Assembly (NCBI RefSeq): GCF_012396315.1
Contig: NZ_JAAXPF010000001.1
Location: 186,001 to 250,000, forward strand
Direction of reading: 5' to 3'
DNA: 64,000 bases
Source: Corynebacterium mucifaciens
GTDB lineage: Bacteria > Actinomycetota > Actinomycetes > Mycobacteriales > Mycobacteriaceae
A program made the translations under genes and the position numbers. This document shows, piece by piece, positions 1 through 8,894 of the stretch. The notes below the pieces were generated by a model that was not told where the DNA came from, made no database searches, and worked only from the letters and a program-made list of their open reading frames with translations. Each line of letters begins with the position of its first letter. Position 1 is the first letter of the stretch.

Positions 1-143
1 TGCCGTAATTACTCTTCTAATATTGATCAATTTGGGGCTGCGCGTTCAGGTATGAGGAATCGTTTATCCATTAAACTCTCTCAAGCTGGATCTGGAGCGA
101 CCTAGTTTATGGGGAGTAACTTGCGCGACTGGAGGCGTATCCC
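1..143. other. AT-richer leader upstream of the large defence-like gene
   Basis: This stretch is visibly richer in A and T than most of the window. I see no gene in it. A good ribosome binding site (GGAGG at 131-135) lies 8 bases before the GTG at 144. Any partner gene upstream would be outside the window. Confidence 0.5.
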
Positions 144-3100
144 GTGAGGACTAGAGCAGGCTACATTGACCGAAGTAAGCTGAAGAACTGGGCCGACACT
201 CGTAATTCGGAGTCTGAACTCCCGCGTCTGGTTCGTCGTCTCATCCTTGAAACGACACCGGGGTTGGTCCAGCTAGGGATGCCCGCAGGCGACGGTGTGG
301 CAGCAGGCGATTGGGACGGTTCTGTTCGGGCAACCGAAGCGACGGCTTGGACTCCAGATGGTTTGTCGGTATGGGAGCTGTCGGTTAATTCCAGACCTAA
401 CAAGAAGGCCGATGAGGACTATTCTAAGCGAACAGACACTCCAGACGGCACACGGACTGCTGAATGCACCTATATCGAAGTGATCCTGCGCACTTGGACA
501 GCACGGGACAAGTGGGCTACAAATAAGCGAAACGACCAGGTCTGGAGAGACGTCAAGGCTTTCGGGCTTGATGATATCGAGACCTGGCTTGAGGCCGCCC
601 CAATTACATGGGCGTGGCTGTCGGAAGAACTGGGGCTTTCTCCATACGGCCTTCGCACCGGTCTGACCTGGTGGCGAGATTGGGCAGCACAAACGAATCC
701 GACATTGATACCGAAAGTTGTGCTCGCCGGTCGAACTGACGCTGTCAAGGATCTTGAAGACCGGCTTGGTTCATCCGGCTCCGTCACTACGATTGCTGGC
801 GCCTCGATGGAGGAAGTATGTGCCTTCATCGCTGCAATCGCCGTCAACCTTGATGACCAGGGCAGCGGCCAGATGCTCGCACGGCTCGCATTCGTCGACG
901 ACATATCCACGTGGAGGCAGTTGACAACCTCGTCCCAACCGCTCGTCTTGGTCCCTCGCACGCCCGAGTTGGCAAGCGAGATCCCCGCAGGTACTGTGCA
1001 CAACTTTTGTGTGCCGGTTGTCTCCAACGAAGGTGCCGACGTCACACTTCCAGCGTTGGATGCTGCTGAGGCAGCAGTCGCGCTGACGAGCGCCGGAGTC
1101 ACAGATAGAGATAGGGCCGATGAGCTCGGTAGGCTCGCACGGCGAAGCTTGACCGGTCTGCGGCGAAACTTGGCTTTAAAGGCCGTCCTGCATCGACCGA
1201 CCTGGGCTGATGCGAGTCCGTCCCGAAACTTCCGATCAATCCTGTTGGTTGGCTCCTGGGGAGACGATGCAGAAGGGGATCGTTCGATCCTCGAGGCGCT
1301 CACGGGAACCGACTACGAGTCGTTTAGAGAGGCGGTCACAGGAATAGCCGACAATCCTACCGATCCTCTGGTAATCCGCACTGGCGAAGCTTGGCATCTT
1401 GTCTCACCGGTGGATGCTTGGATGCTGTTGGTGCAGAAGCTGACTCACGATGACATGAAGCGGTTCGAGACCATCGTCGAGAGGGTCTTTGCAGAGGACG
1501 ATCCGGCCCTCGACCTACCGCGGGATCAACGGTGGAGAGCATCGATTGATGGCAAAACCCGTCGCTACTCCGGTGACCTCCGCCGCGGCCTCGCTCAGTC
1601 GCTCGCTCTATTGGGAATGTACGGCGAAACTGTCGTCTTGTCGGGGGGAGTATCAGGGTCAGACTTCGCAAACTATCTGGTTGGGAAGCTACTCGAATGG
1701 GCGTCGACAGATGATACCGGGCGAGCGTGGCAATCACTAGCTGACATCTTGCCTCTCCTCGCTGAGGCCGGGCCGGACGCTTTCCTCGATGCGGTCAGTG
1801 CAGCAACAGCGGGCGATGCCCCTCTATTGGCCACCATGTTCCAGGACGCCGACGAATCGGGAATCTTCTCGGGCGGAACTCCCCACAGCAATCTGCTGTG
1901 GGCGCTCGAGTGCGTGTCCTGGTCCTCTGATCATTTCGGACGTGCTGTCGATCTCCTGGCACGCCTTGACGAGATCGATCCGGGTGGTCGGCTGGCTAAC
2001 CGTCCCGCGGCCTCTTTGGCTGCAATATTCCGCCCGTGGCATCCAGATAGCTCTGTCGATCCTGACCGGCGACTTATTGTCCTCGACACGTTGCGCCGAA
2101 GACGCCCTGGCGTCGCCTGGAAGTTGGAGTGCAGCATGCTTCCTGAGGGGCACGGGACACATTTCCCGATTAGTACACCTGCGTTCCGAACTTGGAGGCC
2201 GGACAAACTATCTGTGACATACGGCGAATTCTGGAAGATTACGACCGCTGCGGTAGAGCGTTGCATCGAAGATGCTGGTCAGGATGCACAGCGCTGGTCA
2301 ACGATCCTTTCTCACACGGCAGAGTTACCACCAGCAGACCGAGCGCGAGTGGTGGATGCTCTCGAATCGATGGCCGACCAGCCGCAGTTTACGGCTGACT
2401 TTCGAGAAGCGGTGTGGCGAACCCTGGTGGACCTCATCGGCCGTCATCGCGAGTTTCCGGATGCTGCCTGGACACTTCCCGACGAGGAACTCGGCAAGCT
2501 CGACGCACTGGCAGCGCGCTACCAGCCGAGGTCTGCGTATGTCCGACTGATCGGGCTCTTTCAATCATGGACTCCGTATATCGGCGCTCACAAACAAGAT
2601 GATTATGAAGCCTTTGAACGTGAGCTCGGGCGCCGACGCGTCCAAGCCGTAGAGGAGATCGAGGCCGAGGGCGGTTTTGACGCCATCACGAGACTGGCAC
2701 GAGACGCGTCGGTGCCGGGGGCCGTTGGTATCGCCTTGGCGAAAATCGGCTCGTCGCACGATGATGAGTTGCTCGGTTGGTTGACGTCTGCCGACCAGGA
2801 TCTCGCCAGCACCGCGATGTCGTATTTCTCGACTCGCTATTCCCTAGAAGGTTTCGCTCTGATCACAGACTTCCTTGAACAGAGCGATCTTACGGTCGAT
2901 CAACGTGTTCGACTCCTGCTTGTCGCGCGCGACAACCTCGCGGAGGTATGGGCTCTGGTTGATACGGACCCGGATCTTGAGGCCCGGTACTGGAGGGCAT
3001 TCCAGACAATCGGCTTAGGGCGAAACATTGACAAGATCGACGAAATTGCTGAGCACTTGATCCAAGTTGGCCGCCACGCCGACGTTGTACATCTCATGAG

Positions 3101-3962
3101 CATGTACACCCACATCGACAAGGACGGTCCGCGTCCCCAGGTAGCGAAACTCATTGTGCGAGCACTGGACGGGCTCCTGGCAGATCAAACTCCATCTGCC
3201 GCTGCTCGTGATCTATCGTCCTATGATTTTCAGCGGCTATTCGCTTACCTCGAAGCTATGCGCGAGCACCTTGAGCCTGGCTGCCTTGTTCGACTACAGT
3301 GGTCGTACCTTCCGGCGCTCGGCTATGACGCGAGAGTCCAAGCGCTATCCGAAAGTTTAGCTGCCGACCCGGCAAAATTCGTCGAGATCGTGTGCACTGT
3401 TTACCGTGCCCGGCCGAGCGGTGAGGACGAAGAAGGCGCCGAGGACCCGGCTGGCGAAGAACAACACGACGCTTCCCTGGCAACCAATGCGTACCGCTTA
3501 CTCAATGCATGGGACACACCGCCCGGCCTCGTCGATGGCGTCATGAATGCCGAGGTGCTTCGAGCCTGGCTTGATCGAGCTATGGAGCTCCTGGCTGAAC
3601 GAGGCCGGACCGAGGTCGGCCTGCAGCAGATTGGCCAGGTTCTCGGCCACACCCCACCAGACGCTGACGGCACCTGGCCGGGCAACGTCGTGCGGGATCT
3701 CATTGAAGAAGTGCAGCTTGACCAGATTGAGACCGGCTTGTACCTCTATATCTATAATAGTCGTGGAGTTACTAGTCGCGGCTTGGAAGACGGCGGCGAG
3801 CAAGAGCTCAGGCTTGCTGCGGACTATCGAGTCAAGGCCCAAGCATTCGCCGACATCGCGCCTCGAGTGGCTGCTTTGTTTAGGAGAATCGCTGTCTCGT
3901 ACGAAAACGACGCACGATGGAACGAGGAGGACGCAGAACGTTTCCGGCGTGGGCTGCACTGA
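144..3962 (+). CDS. Large orphan protein, defence-like (restriction-nuclease-like N-terminus, degenerate NTPase-like centre)
   Basis: A 1272-residue soluble protein with no signal peptide or membrane segment. The GTG start is supported by GGAGG at 131-135. Residues 1-160 resemble the PD-(D/E)xK-like N-terminal domain of bacterial defence proteins: WDG at 57-59, then SVWELS at 75-80, giving a D58...E78-x-S80 pattern with a nearby KK at 87-88, followed by WRDVKAF and DDIETWLE. Residues 190-400 look like a STAND-type NTPase region (GRTDAV, then IAGASMEEVCAFIAA) in which the Walker A glycine-lysine is missing. The rest, roughly 430-1272, is helical with many LL and AL pairs, like a HEAT- or TPR-type sensor. 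Codon use and base composition are less GC-rich than downstream genes, which suggests transfer. The nuclease and defence roles are inference; I recognise no named family. Confidence 0.7.
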   Translation: MRTRAGYIDRSKLKNWADTRNSESELPRLVRRLILETTPGLVQLGMPAGDGVAAGDWDGSVRATEATAWTPDGLSVWELSVNSRPNKKADEDYSKRTDTPDGTRTAECTYIEVILRTWTARDKWATNKRNDQVWRDVKAFGLDDIETWLEAAPITWAWLSEELGLSPYGLRTGLTWWRDWAAQTNPTLIPKVVLAGRTDAVKDLEDRLGSSGSVTTIAGASMEEVCAFIAAIAVNLDDQGSGQMLARLAFVDDISTWRQLTTSSQPLVLVPRTPELASEIPAGTVHNFCVPVVSNEGADVTLPALDAAEAAVALTSAGVTDRDRADELGRLARRSLTGLRRNLALKAVLHRPTWADASPSRNFRSILLVGSWGDDAEGDRSILEALTGTDYESFREAVTGIADNPTDPLVIRTGEAWHLVSPVDAWMLLVQKLTHDDMKRFETIVERVFAEDDPALDLPRDQRWRASIDGKTRRYSGDLRRGLAQSLALLGMYGETVVLSGGVSGSDFANYLVGKLLEWASTDDTGRAWQSLADILPLLAEAGPDAFLDAVSAATAGDAPLLATMFQDADESGIFSGGTPHSNLLWALECVSWSSDHFGRAVDLLARLDEIDPGGRLANRPAASLAAIFRPWHPDSSVDPDRRLIVLDTLRRRRPGVAWKLECSMLPEGHGTHFPISTPAFRTWRPDKLSVTYGEFWKITTAAVERCIEDAGQDAQRWSTILSHTAELPPADRARVVDALESMADQPQFTADFREAVWRTLVDLIGRHREFPDAAWTLPDEELGKLDALAARYQPRSAYVRLIGLFQSWTPYIGAHKQDDYEAFERELGRRRVQAVEEIEAEGGFDAITRLARDASVPGAVGIALAKIGSSHDDELLGWLTSADQDLASTAMSYFSTRYSLEGFALITDFLEQSDLTVDQRVRLLLVARDNLAEVWALVDTDPDLEARYWRAFQTIGLGRNIDKIDEIAEHLIQVGRHADVVHLMSMYTHIDKDGPRPQVAKLIVRALDGLLADQTPSAAARDLSSYDFQRLFAYLEAMREHLEPGCLVRLQWSYLPALGYDARVQALSESLAADPAKFVEIVCTVYRARPSGEDEEGAEDPAGEEQHDASLATNAYRLLNAWDTPPGLVDGVMNAEVLRAWLDRAMELLAERGRTEVGLQQIGQVLGHTPPDADGTWPGNVVRDLIEEVQLDQIETGLYLYIYNSRGVTSRGLEDGGEQELRLAADYRVKAQAFADIAPRVAALFRRIAVSYENDARWNEEDAERFRRGLH

Positions 3963-4176
3963 GCGACATAAATCGCGTCACACAGCGAGTTTGCAGGACA
4001 CGGTGAACTGGAGTATGTATGCACATCGCTCGAGACGTTATAAGGATATGGAATGTGGTGGACTTCAAGTTCAACGTCTAGGGCCGTGGCAAGTCGGTAG
4101 CACGGTTTTCGATTCGCCGCTTTGGGGCACTACCAGGGCTACCGGTGGTCTTCTTAGATTGAGCGGTTCAGATTTC
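3963..4176. other. Non-coding debris after the defence-like gene
   Basis: No convincing gene. On the plus strand a short frame ends at a TAG at 4079-4081 with VVDFKFNV as its last residues. An almost identical ending (VEFKFDV, stop) recurs at 4610-4633, so both could be the remains of the same 3' end. Composition is lower in GC than the chromosome to the right. Confidence 0.35.
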
Positions 4177-4332
4177 CTAACCTAAAGCTCGTTTGAGCGT
4201 GCTATCCGCTGGTGTGCCTCCGATGCTGCTGCTCATAAGGTGGCGGGCGCTCCATGAATACAAGGCGTAGGTCGCGCCTGAGGTCAGGCCGAGGAGGATG
4301 CCGTGGCTGACTGAGTCGTAGTCCGAGTTTCC
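4177..4332 (-). pseudogene. Remnant of a DMT (EamA) family transporter
   Basis: Reading the minus strand from 4332 to a TAG at 4177-4179 gives about 50 residues including HGILLGLTSGATYALYSW and SARHLMSSS. This is the typical mid-protein pattern of EamA/DMT permeases (GLxSGxxYALYSWxARxL). The two EamA repeats and all other membrane segments of a roughly 300-residue transporter are absent, so this is an internal fragment. It lies directly after the DUF488 remnant, in the same direction. Confidence 0.6.
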
Positions 4333-4358
4333 GCACCCCCTGGCCTCTGGTGTACGCG

Positions 4359-4562
4359 CTAGCCCCGCTCGGGGTAGCGCACGAGGAGATCGTTGCCGAT
4401 GACTGCGCCGTCGTTGAGCGTTGCCTCGCTCACCTTCGCCCCGGCTGCACCCAGGCCCATAATGTGGCCAACCTCGTCACCGTGGGCGATGAGGTGGCCG
4501 GCGATGATACGCCGGTGGCAGCGCCACCCCTACCTTTGCCGCACATAGCCGGGCGTGGTGGT
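4359..4562 (-). pseudogene. Truncated, frameshifted DUF488 remnant (paralogue of the gene at 16732-17271)
   Basis: The minus strand encodes WRCHRRIIAGHLIAHGDEVG, then HIMGLGAAGAKVSEATLNDG and AVIGNDLLVRYPERG before a TAG at 4359-4361. This aligns along its length with the C-terminus of the intact DUF488 protein at 16732-17271 (WRCHRRIIADHLLAHGDEVG ... EATLNEGAVVGDDGLVRYP). Upstream of WRC the frame shifts by one base, and the N-terminal two thirds of the gene are missing. It is a dead copy, either of the intact gene or of a relative brought in with the left-end segment. Confidence 0.8.
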
Positions 4563-4633
4563 TTTAGCTGCTATTCACGAATGAAAAGGTTTCTTTGCGC
4601 CGACACGCCGTCGAGTTCAAGTTCGACGTGTAG

Positions 4634-4944
4634 TTACGCTTCGGGGCTGCCCACGCAAAACTCGTTGCCTTCTGGATCCTGCATAACGGTCCAAACGAGT
4701 CCCGGTGCCTCATGACTGCCGAGTTCAGTGGCACCCAACATCCGTCGATGTGAACGCGGTTTTTACCGGAGGTGGGGTCGGCAACGCGCTGAAAACCTAG
4801 TACCGGGGTGGAGCCGACCATGACAAAGTCTCCGTAGTCGGCGACAATCTCGCACCCTGTCGCGGAGGACCAGAATTCAGCGAGCCGAGAGGGATCGTTG
4901 CAGTCGAAGGTTATCTGGCGGATAGCGAAAGTTGAGTCACGCAT
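4634..4944 (-). pseudogene. VOC (glyoxalase/bleomycin-resistance fold) protein, broken by internal deletion and frameshift
   Basis: From ATG 4944 the frame reads MRDSTFAIRQITFDC and ends its VOC-like part with SGKNRVHID, a normal VOC N-terminal half. The downstream half continues in a different frame: MLGATELGSHEAPGLVWTVM, then QDPEGNEFCVGSPEA and a stop at 4634-4636, which is the usual VOC ending. The linking segment (about a dozen residues, normally rich in D, E and R) is missing, so a small deletion both removed sequence and shifted the frame. The unshifted frame runs on into unrelated sequence to about 4564. An ATG at 4971 would only add a nine-residue, unconserved extension. Confidence 0.8.
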
Positions 4945-5107
4945 CGTCCGCGCCGTACCCGTGCTTCGCACTCCACGTCTCGCTTTGTCTTCTTCGAGGA
5001 TGCGTGGGATGCCCCGAGCCGCCGCTCGTTCTCCCCTCAGGCATCTGAGCTGGGGACACGGCTTTTCGGCTGTTGAGGTTCTTTGGGATGAGCCTGCAGG
5101 AGCGGTG

Positions 5108-5551
5108 TTACGGCAACCGGGGCCGGCGCCTCGTCGACTTCAGCTCCGAGCGTCGCTTCTTTGCTTCGAGACGGCGCCGCACCGAGCCGCGCGTCGGCTT
5201 CGTCTTGCGTCGCGGGGGAGGTGGCGGGGCGAGTGCCTCGCGCAACAGGGCAGCCATGCGTTCTCGCGCCTCGGCGCGGTTGCGGACCTGTGAGCGCTGC
5301 GTCGACGCGCTGACGGTGAGCACCGTGCCGTCCAGGCGCTGTTCTAGGTTGCGCAGGGCGCGGCGGCGTTGGGCGTCGGAAAGTGATGCGCACGTCGCAA
5401 TGTCGATGGAGAGCTGCACCTTGCTGTCCGTCGTGTTGACGCCCTGACCGCCCGGGCCTGACGCTTTCGCGAACCGCTCCGTCAGATCCGCGGCGGCGAC
5501 GACGAGGCCACCCGGGATCCCCGGGCCAGGTGCAATGGTCAAGTCGTGCAT
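5108..5551 (-). CDS. arfB: Alternative ribosome-rescue peptidyl-tRNA hydrolase (ArfB/YaeJ type)
   Basis: A 147-residue protein with the class I release-factor catalytic loop GPGGQGVN (GGQ at residues 34-36) but without the codon-recognition domains of RF1 and RF2. The C-terminal tail is long and very basic (RRKTKPTRGSVRRRLEAKKR and on), as in ArfB, where the tail enters the empty mRNA channel of a stalled ribosome. It would hydrolyse peptidyl-tRNA on non-stop complexes. I chose the ATG at 5551 because AAGGTGG lies just upstream; a GTG three codons earlier is the alternative. It is the first gene to the right of the decayed region and seems intact. Confidence 0.9.
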   Translation of the reverse strand: MHDLTIAPGPGIPGGLVVAAADLTERFAKASGPGGQGVNTTDSKVQLSIDIATCASLSDAQRRRALRNLEQRLDGTVLTVSASTQRSQVRNRAEARERMAALLREALAPPPPPRRKTKPTRGSVRRRLEAKKRRSELKSTRRRPRLP

Positions 5552-5639
5552 GCCGCCCACCTTACGTATGCAGGTCGTATGCGCTGAACCTGTGGGACGG
5601 GGGGCGGTAGAGCGGGAGCCCGTTGCAAAGCAACTGCTC

Positions 5640-6698
5640 CTAGCGCCGCGGCAGCACGACCTCGGGGTACTTGCGCACGTAGCCGAATGCGATGACGACG
5701 AGCGCCGCGAACGCGCCGATGACGGTCTCCGCGGTGCGGGCGAGCAGCATCGGCCAGACGGGGGAGGCCTCGACCGTCTGCACCATCAGCAGGGCGGTCG
5801 GGGTGATGAAGCTGGCGGCGATGGTGTAGTTGCGGGTCACGTACATCTCGGTGAGGTACTGCAGAATCACAATCCACACGACGATCTGCCAGCCCTGCAT
5901 CGGGTGGGACAGCAAAAAGCCTGCCGCCGCGATGCCGGTGAGGGTGCCCAGGACGCGTTCGATGGCGCGGTAATACTGCACCTTGAACCGGGAGTTCACC
6001 AGCGGCGCGACGGCGGCGACCATGGCCCAGTAGGAGTGGGTCAGCGGGTCGAAAATAGTCACGGAAATCAGCCCCAGCACGCCGGCGAGCAACGGGGAGA
6101 AGAAAAACCGGCTGGCTTCGACCCGCAGACGCCGCCACGGCACCCGGCCCGCCCCGGGGGCGCGGGCTGGGTGCTCGGGTTCCTTCGCATCGCCGCCGGG
6201 GCCTTCGCCGATGAGGTGGGAGAGCTGGCCAAGCGCGAGACACAACAGTGCGGCGGTGCCGGGGATGGCGAAGGCGAGCACCGGGTGGACCGGGTCGTTG
6301 AGGGACCCGACGGCAGCCACGGAGAAGATCACAAACACCGACCCGGTCGGTTTCATGTCCGCGGCCAGCGCAATGGTCGCCCACACCGAGGACACCAGCG
6401 CGGTGACGGTCATTAGCGCCCACGGGCTGAGGTCCAGCCACGCCATGACCGCGCCCACGGTCACCGCAGAGGTCAGTGCGATACCTGCCAGTACGTGGTG
6501 CTTCAGCCGCACCCGGCGCGTCATGTGCCTGCCGTACACGCCGGTAAATGCGCCGAAGTTGGCGTAGATGGCCAGATCCATGCGGCCCAGCGCGAGCAGC
6601 GTGAACATCGGGATCGCAACGCCGAGGGCGGTACGGAAGGCGGGGATGTGGTCGCGCCGGGCAGGGCCCATCTCAAACAGCGGGCTGAAGTGGTGCAA
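5640..6698 (-). CDS. FUSC-family membrane transport protein
   Basis: About 352 residues with two blocks of hydrophobic segments (about residues 15-160 and 205-340) separated by a polar, proline-rich loop (GEGPGGDAKEPEHPARAPG). This is the FUSC/aromatic-acid-exporter-like layout, and RFKVQYYRAIERVLGTLTG matches the conserved region before the second membrane block. The substrate is unknown. A strong ribosome binding site (GGGAGGT at 6705-6711) sits six bases before TTG 6698, so I prefer that start to the ATG at 6713, which overlaps the site itself. Confidence 0.8.
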   Translation of the reverse strand: MHHFSPLFEMGPARRDHIPAFRTALGVAIPMFTLLALGRMDLAIYANFGAFTGVYGRHMTRRVRLKHHVLAGIALTSAVTVGAVMAWLDLSPWALMTVTALVSSVWATIALAADMKPTGSVFVIFSVAAVGSLNDPVHPVLAFAIPGTAALLCLALGQLSHLIGEGPGGDAKEPEHPARAPGAGRVPWRRLRVEASRFFFSPLLAGVLGLISVTIFDPLTHSYWAMVAAVAPLVNSRFKVQYYRAIERVLGTLTGIAAAGFLLSHPMQGWQIVVWIVILQYLTEMYVTRNYTIAASFITPTALLMVQTVEASPVWPMLLARTAETVIGAFAALVVIAFGYVRKYPEVVLPRR

Positions 6699-6845
6699 CC
6701 GGGAACCTCCCATACGCGATCCGTGCTCGTGGTTGTCCGCGGGCAGAGTCTAGCGCGGGCGCGGCGCTGATCGTCCCATGCACATATCAACAGTCAGGCA
6801 TATGATGGCCCGGTTGTTGTAACCGCGGGAAGGAGTTTCGTCACA

Positions 6846-7685
6846 GTGTCACACGCGGGGGAGTATGCGTTCGCGTCGAGAAACCAATCCAACTACGCCT
6901 GGTGGAGGCCGCTCGCCGAAATCGTCGCGGTCGCCGTGCTCACCGTCGCGTTCGTCGCGGTGATTGGTGTTTCCCTCGAAGCCGCAGGAGTGGATACGAC
7001 GAGCGGCGCGGCGGACAAGTACTTCGGGTACGGCTCCGTGGTTGTGGAGATCCTGGCGGTGCTCGCCGCGGTCCGGTTCATCGGGTGCAGGCCGGTTGCG
7101 TCGGTGTTCACAGCGCGAACAGGAACGAAACCCTGGGTGCCGTTCGCCGCGTACGCGTTGGCGTTTGTGGTCATCGCCGCTGTTATGGGCGCGGTCGGCG
7201 TGGTCGGTTACGGCGCGTCCTGGGATCAAGTTATCGGAGATATCCGGAGCGATCTTCCGTTGGGGCTCGTCGTTATTGTGCTCGCCGCGCTTGCGGAGGA
7301 GATGGCGTTTCGCGGCGTGTTCTTCCAGGCGTTCACGGCGTGGACCAAGCGCCCGGCCGTGGGCGCGGTGCTCGCCGCGATCCCGTTCGTGGCGATGCAC
7401 CCGCAGGCGTACGGCTCACCGGTCGCCTTCGCCCATTATTTCCTTGACGCGCTGCTCTACGCGCTTTTGGTGTGCGCGTTCAACAGTCTCTGGGTCGCGG
7501 TTGCGGTGCACGCGGCGTGGAACACCTTCGGCTCGGTCCAAGCCGTGGGAATCCCGAACTCGGCTGCGGGCCTCGTGGCGGCATTTGCGGCTGTTGCGGC
7601 GGCTTCCGCCGTGGTGCTTGCAGTGCTACCCCGCGCTGCGTCGAGTCGCGCTCGGACACCTGCTCAGCGTGGCGTCGCCCGCTAG
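6846..7685 (+). CDS. CPBP-family intramembrane metalloprotease (CAAX protease-like)
   Basis: A 279-residue integral membrane protein. It shows the CPBP motifs in order: EEMAFRG (E151, E152, R156), FVAMHP about 35 residues later, and HAAWN near the C-terminus. In this family these residues bind the catalytic metal. The substrate is unknown; bacterial members act in peptide maturation, self-immunity or surface protein processing. The GTG start follows GAAGGAG. It is divergent from the FUSC gene and is followed 11 bp later by chrA in the same direction. Confidence 0.88.
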   Translation: MSHAGEYAFASRNQSNYAWWRPLAEIVAVAVLTVAFVAVIGVSLEAAGVDTTSGAADKYFGYGSVVVEILAVLAAVRFIGCRPVASVFTARTGTKPWVPFAAYALAFVVIAAVMGAVGVVGYGASWDQVIGDIRSDLPLGLVVIVLAALAEEMAFRGVFFQAFTAWTKRPAVGAVLAAIPFVAMHPQAYGSPVAFAHYFLDALLYALLVCAFNSLWVAVAVHAAWNTFGSVQAVGIPNSAAGLVAAFAAVAAASAVVLAVLPRAASSRARTPAQRGVAR

Positions 7686-7696
7686 CATCACATCTT

Positions 7697-8854
7697 GTGC
7701 TTGAGTTATTACACATATTCACCCGCCTCGGTCTGACGTCGTTCGGCGGGCCGACGGCGCATTTGGGGTATTTCCGGGAGGAGTTCGTCGGGAAGCGAAA
7801 GTGGCTCACCGACGATGCGTACGCCGACCTCGTCGCCCTGTGTCAGTTCATGCCGGGCCCCGCGTCGAGCCAAGTCGGCATGGCGATCGGGCTCAAGCGC
7901 GCCGGGTACGCCGGCATGCTGGCCGCCTGGGTGGGCTTCACGCTGCCGAGTGTGGTGCTCATGGTCGCGTTCGCGCTCGGGGTGGCGCACCTCGGCGACA
8001 TCTCGGACGCGGGTTGGCTCGCGGGGCTCAAGGCAGCGGCGGTCGCGGTCGTCGCGCAGGCGGTCATGGGCATGGCGACAAGCATCGTCACCGACAGGCT
8101 CCGCGCGGCCGTCGCGCTCGCGGCGTTCCTTATCGTGCTCCTCGTCCCTCACCCCGCGGCCCAGGTCGGCGCGATCGCCGCGGGCATGGTCGCGGCCACA
8201 GTCGCATTGTCGCCTATCGACGCCCCTTCGGCCCCCGCCCGCACCCCCACAGCAACCTGCACCGTGGGGTTGGCGGCGCTGGGGGTGTTCGCAGCACTGT
8301 TGGCGCTGCTGCCGCTGGTGGGGCACATGAATACAGGCCTTGGCATCTTCGACAGCTTCTACCGCTCCGGCGCGCTCGTCTTCGGTGGCGGGCACGTGGT
8401 GCTCCCGCTGCTGGAGCAGGCCACGGTCGCGGCCGGGCTCGTTGACGCCGATGCCTTCCTCGCCGGATACGGCGCCGCCCAGGCGGTGCCCGGCCCCCTG
8501 TTCACGTTCGCTTCGTTCTTGGGCGCCTCGGCGCAGGGGGTGCACTGGCTGTGGGGCGCGACCCTTGCTACGGTGGCGATCTTCCTGCCAGCGGCGCTGC
8601 TGGTCATTGGTGTCCTGCCGTTTTGGGACCAGCTGCGCGCCCATCCGCGCGCCGCACACGCGCTCGCGGGTGCAAACGCCGCGGTGGTGGGCATCCTGGC
8701 CGCAGCACTGTACACGCCGGTGTTCACCTCCGGCATCCACGGTCCTGCCACGATGGCGGTGGCGGCGGGGGCGTTCGTGGCGCTGCGCAGCTTCAAAGTC
8801 CCGGCGTGGGCGGTGGTGATCGGTGCGGCGCTTGTCGGGTGGGTGATGCTGTGA
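7697..8854 (+). CDS. chrA: Chromate transporter (CHR family, long form)
   Basis: A 385-residue membrane protein made of two homologous halves, as in long-form ChrA. The N-terminal half has FTRLGLTSFGGPTAHLGYF and later CQFMPGPASSQ; the second half has FYRSGALVFGGGHVVLPLL and QAVPGPLFTFASFLGA. These FGGP/FGGGHVVLP and PGP motifs define the family. It exports chromate or related oxyanions by antiport. I chose the GTG at 7697 because the FTRLG motif follows directly. The same frame stays open further left, but only over the 3' end of the CPBP gene. No clear ribosome binding site is seen. Confidence 0.9.
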   Translation: MLELLHIFTRLGLTSFGGPTAHLGYFREEFVGKRKWLTDDAYADLVALCQFMPGPASSQVGMAIGLKRAGYAGMLAAWVGFTLPSVVLMVAFALGVAHLGDISDAGWLAGLKAAAVAVVAQAVMGMATSIVTDRLRAAVALAAFLIVLLVPHPAAQVGAIAAGMVAATVALSPIDAPSAPARTPTATCTVGLAALGVFAALLALLPLVGHMNTGLGIFDSFYRSGALVFGGGHVVLPLLEQATVAAGLVDADAFLAGYGAAQAVPGPLFTFASFLGASAQGVHWLWGATLATVAIFLPAALLVIGVLPFWDQLRAHPRAAHALAGANAAVVGILAAALYTPVFTSGIHGPATMAVAAGAFVALRSFKVPAWAVVIGAALVGWVML

Positions 8855-8894
8855 TGCGGGCGCAACTCACGCCGATAGGGAATACTTACTCCCC

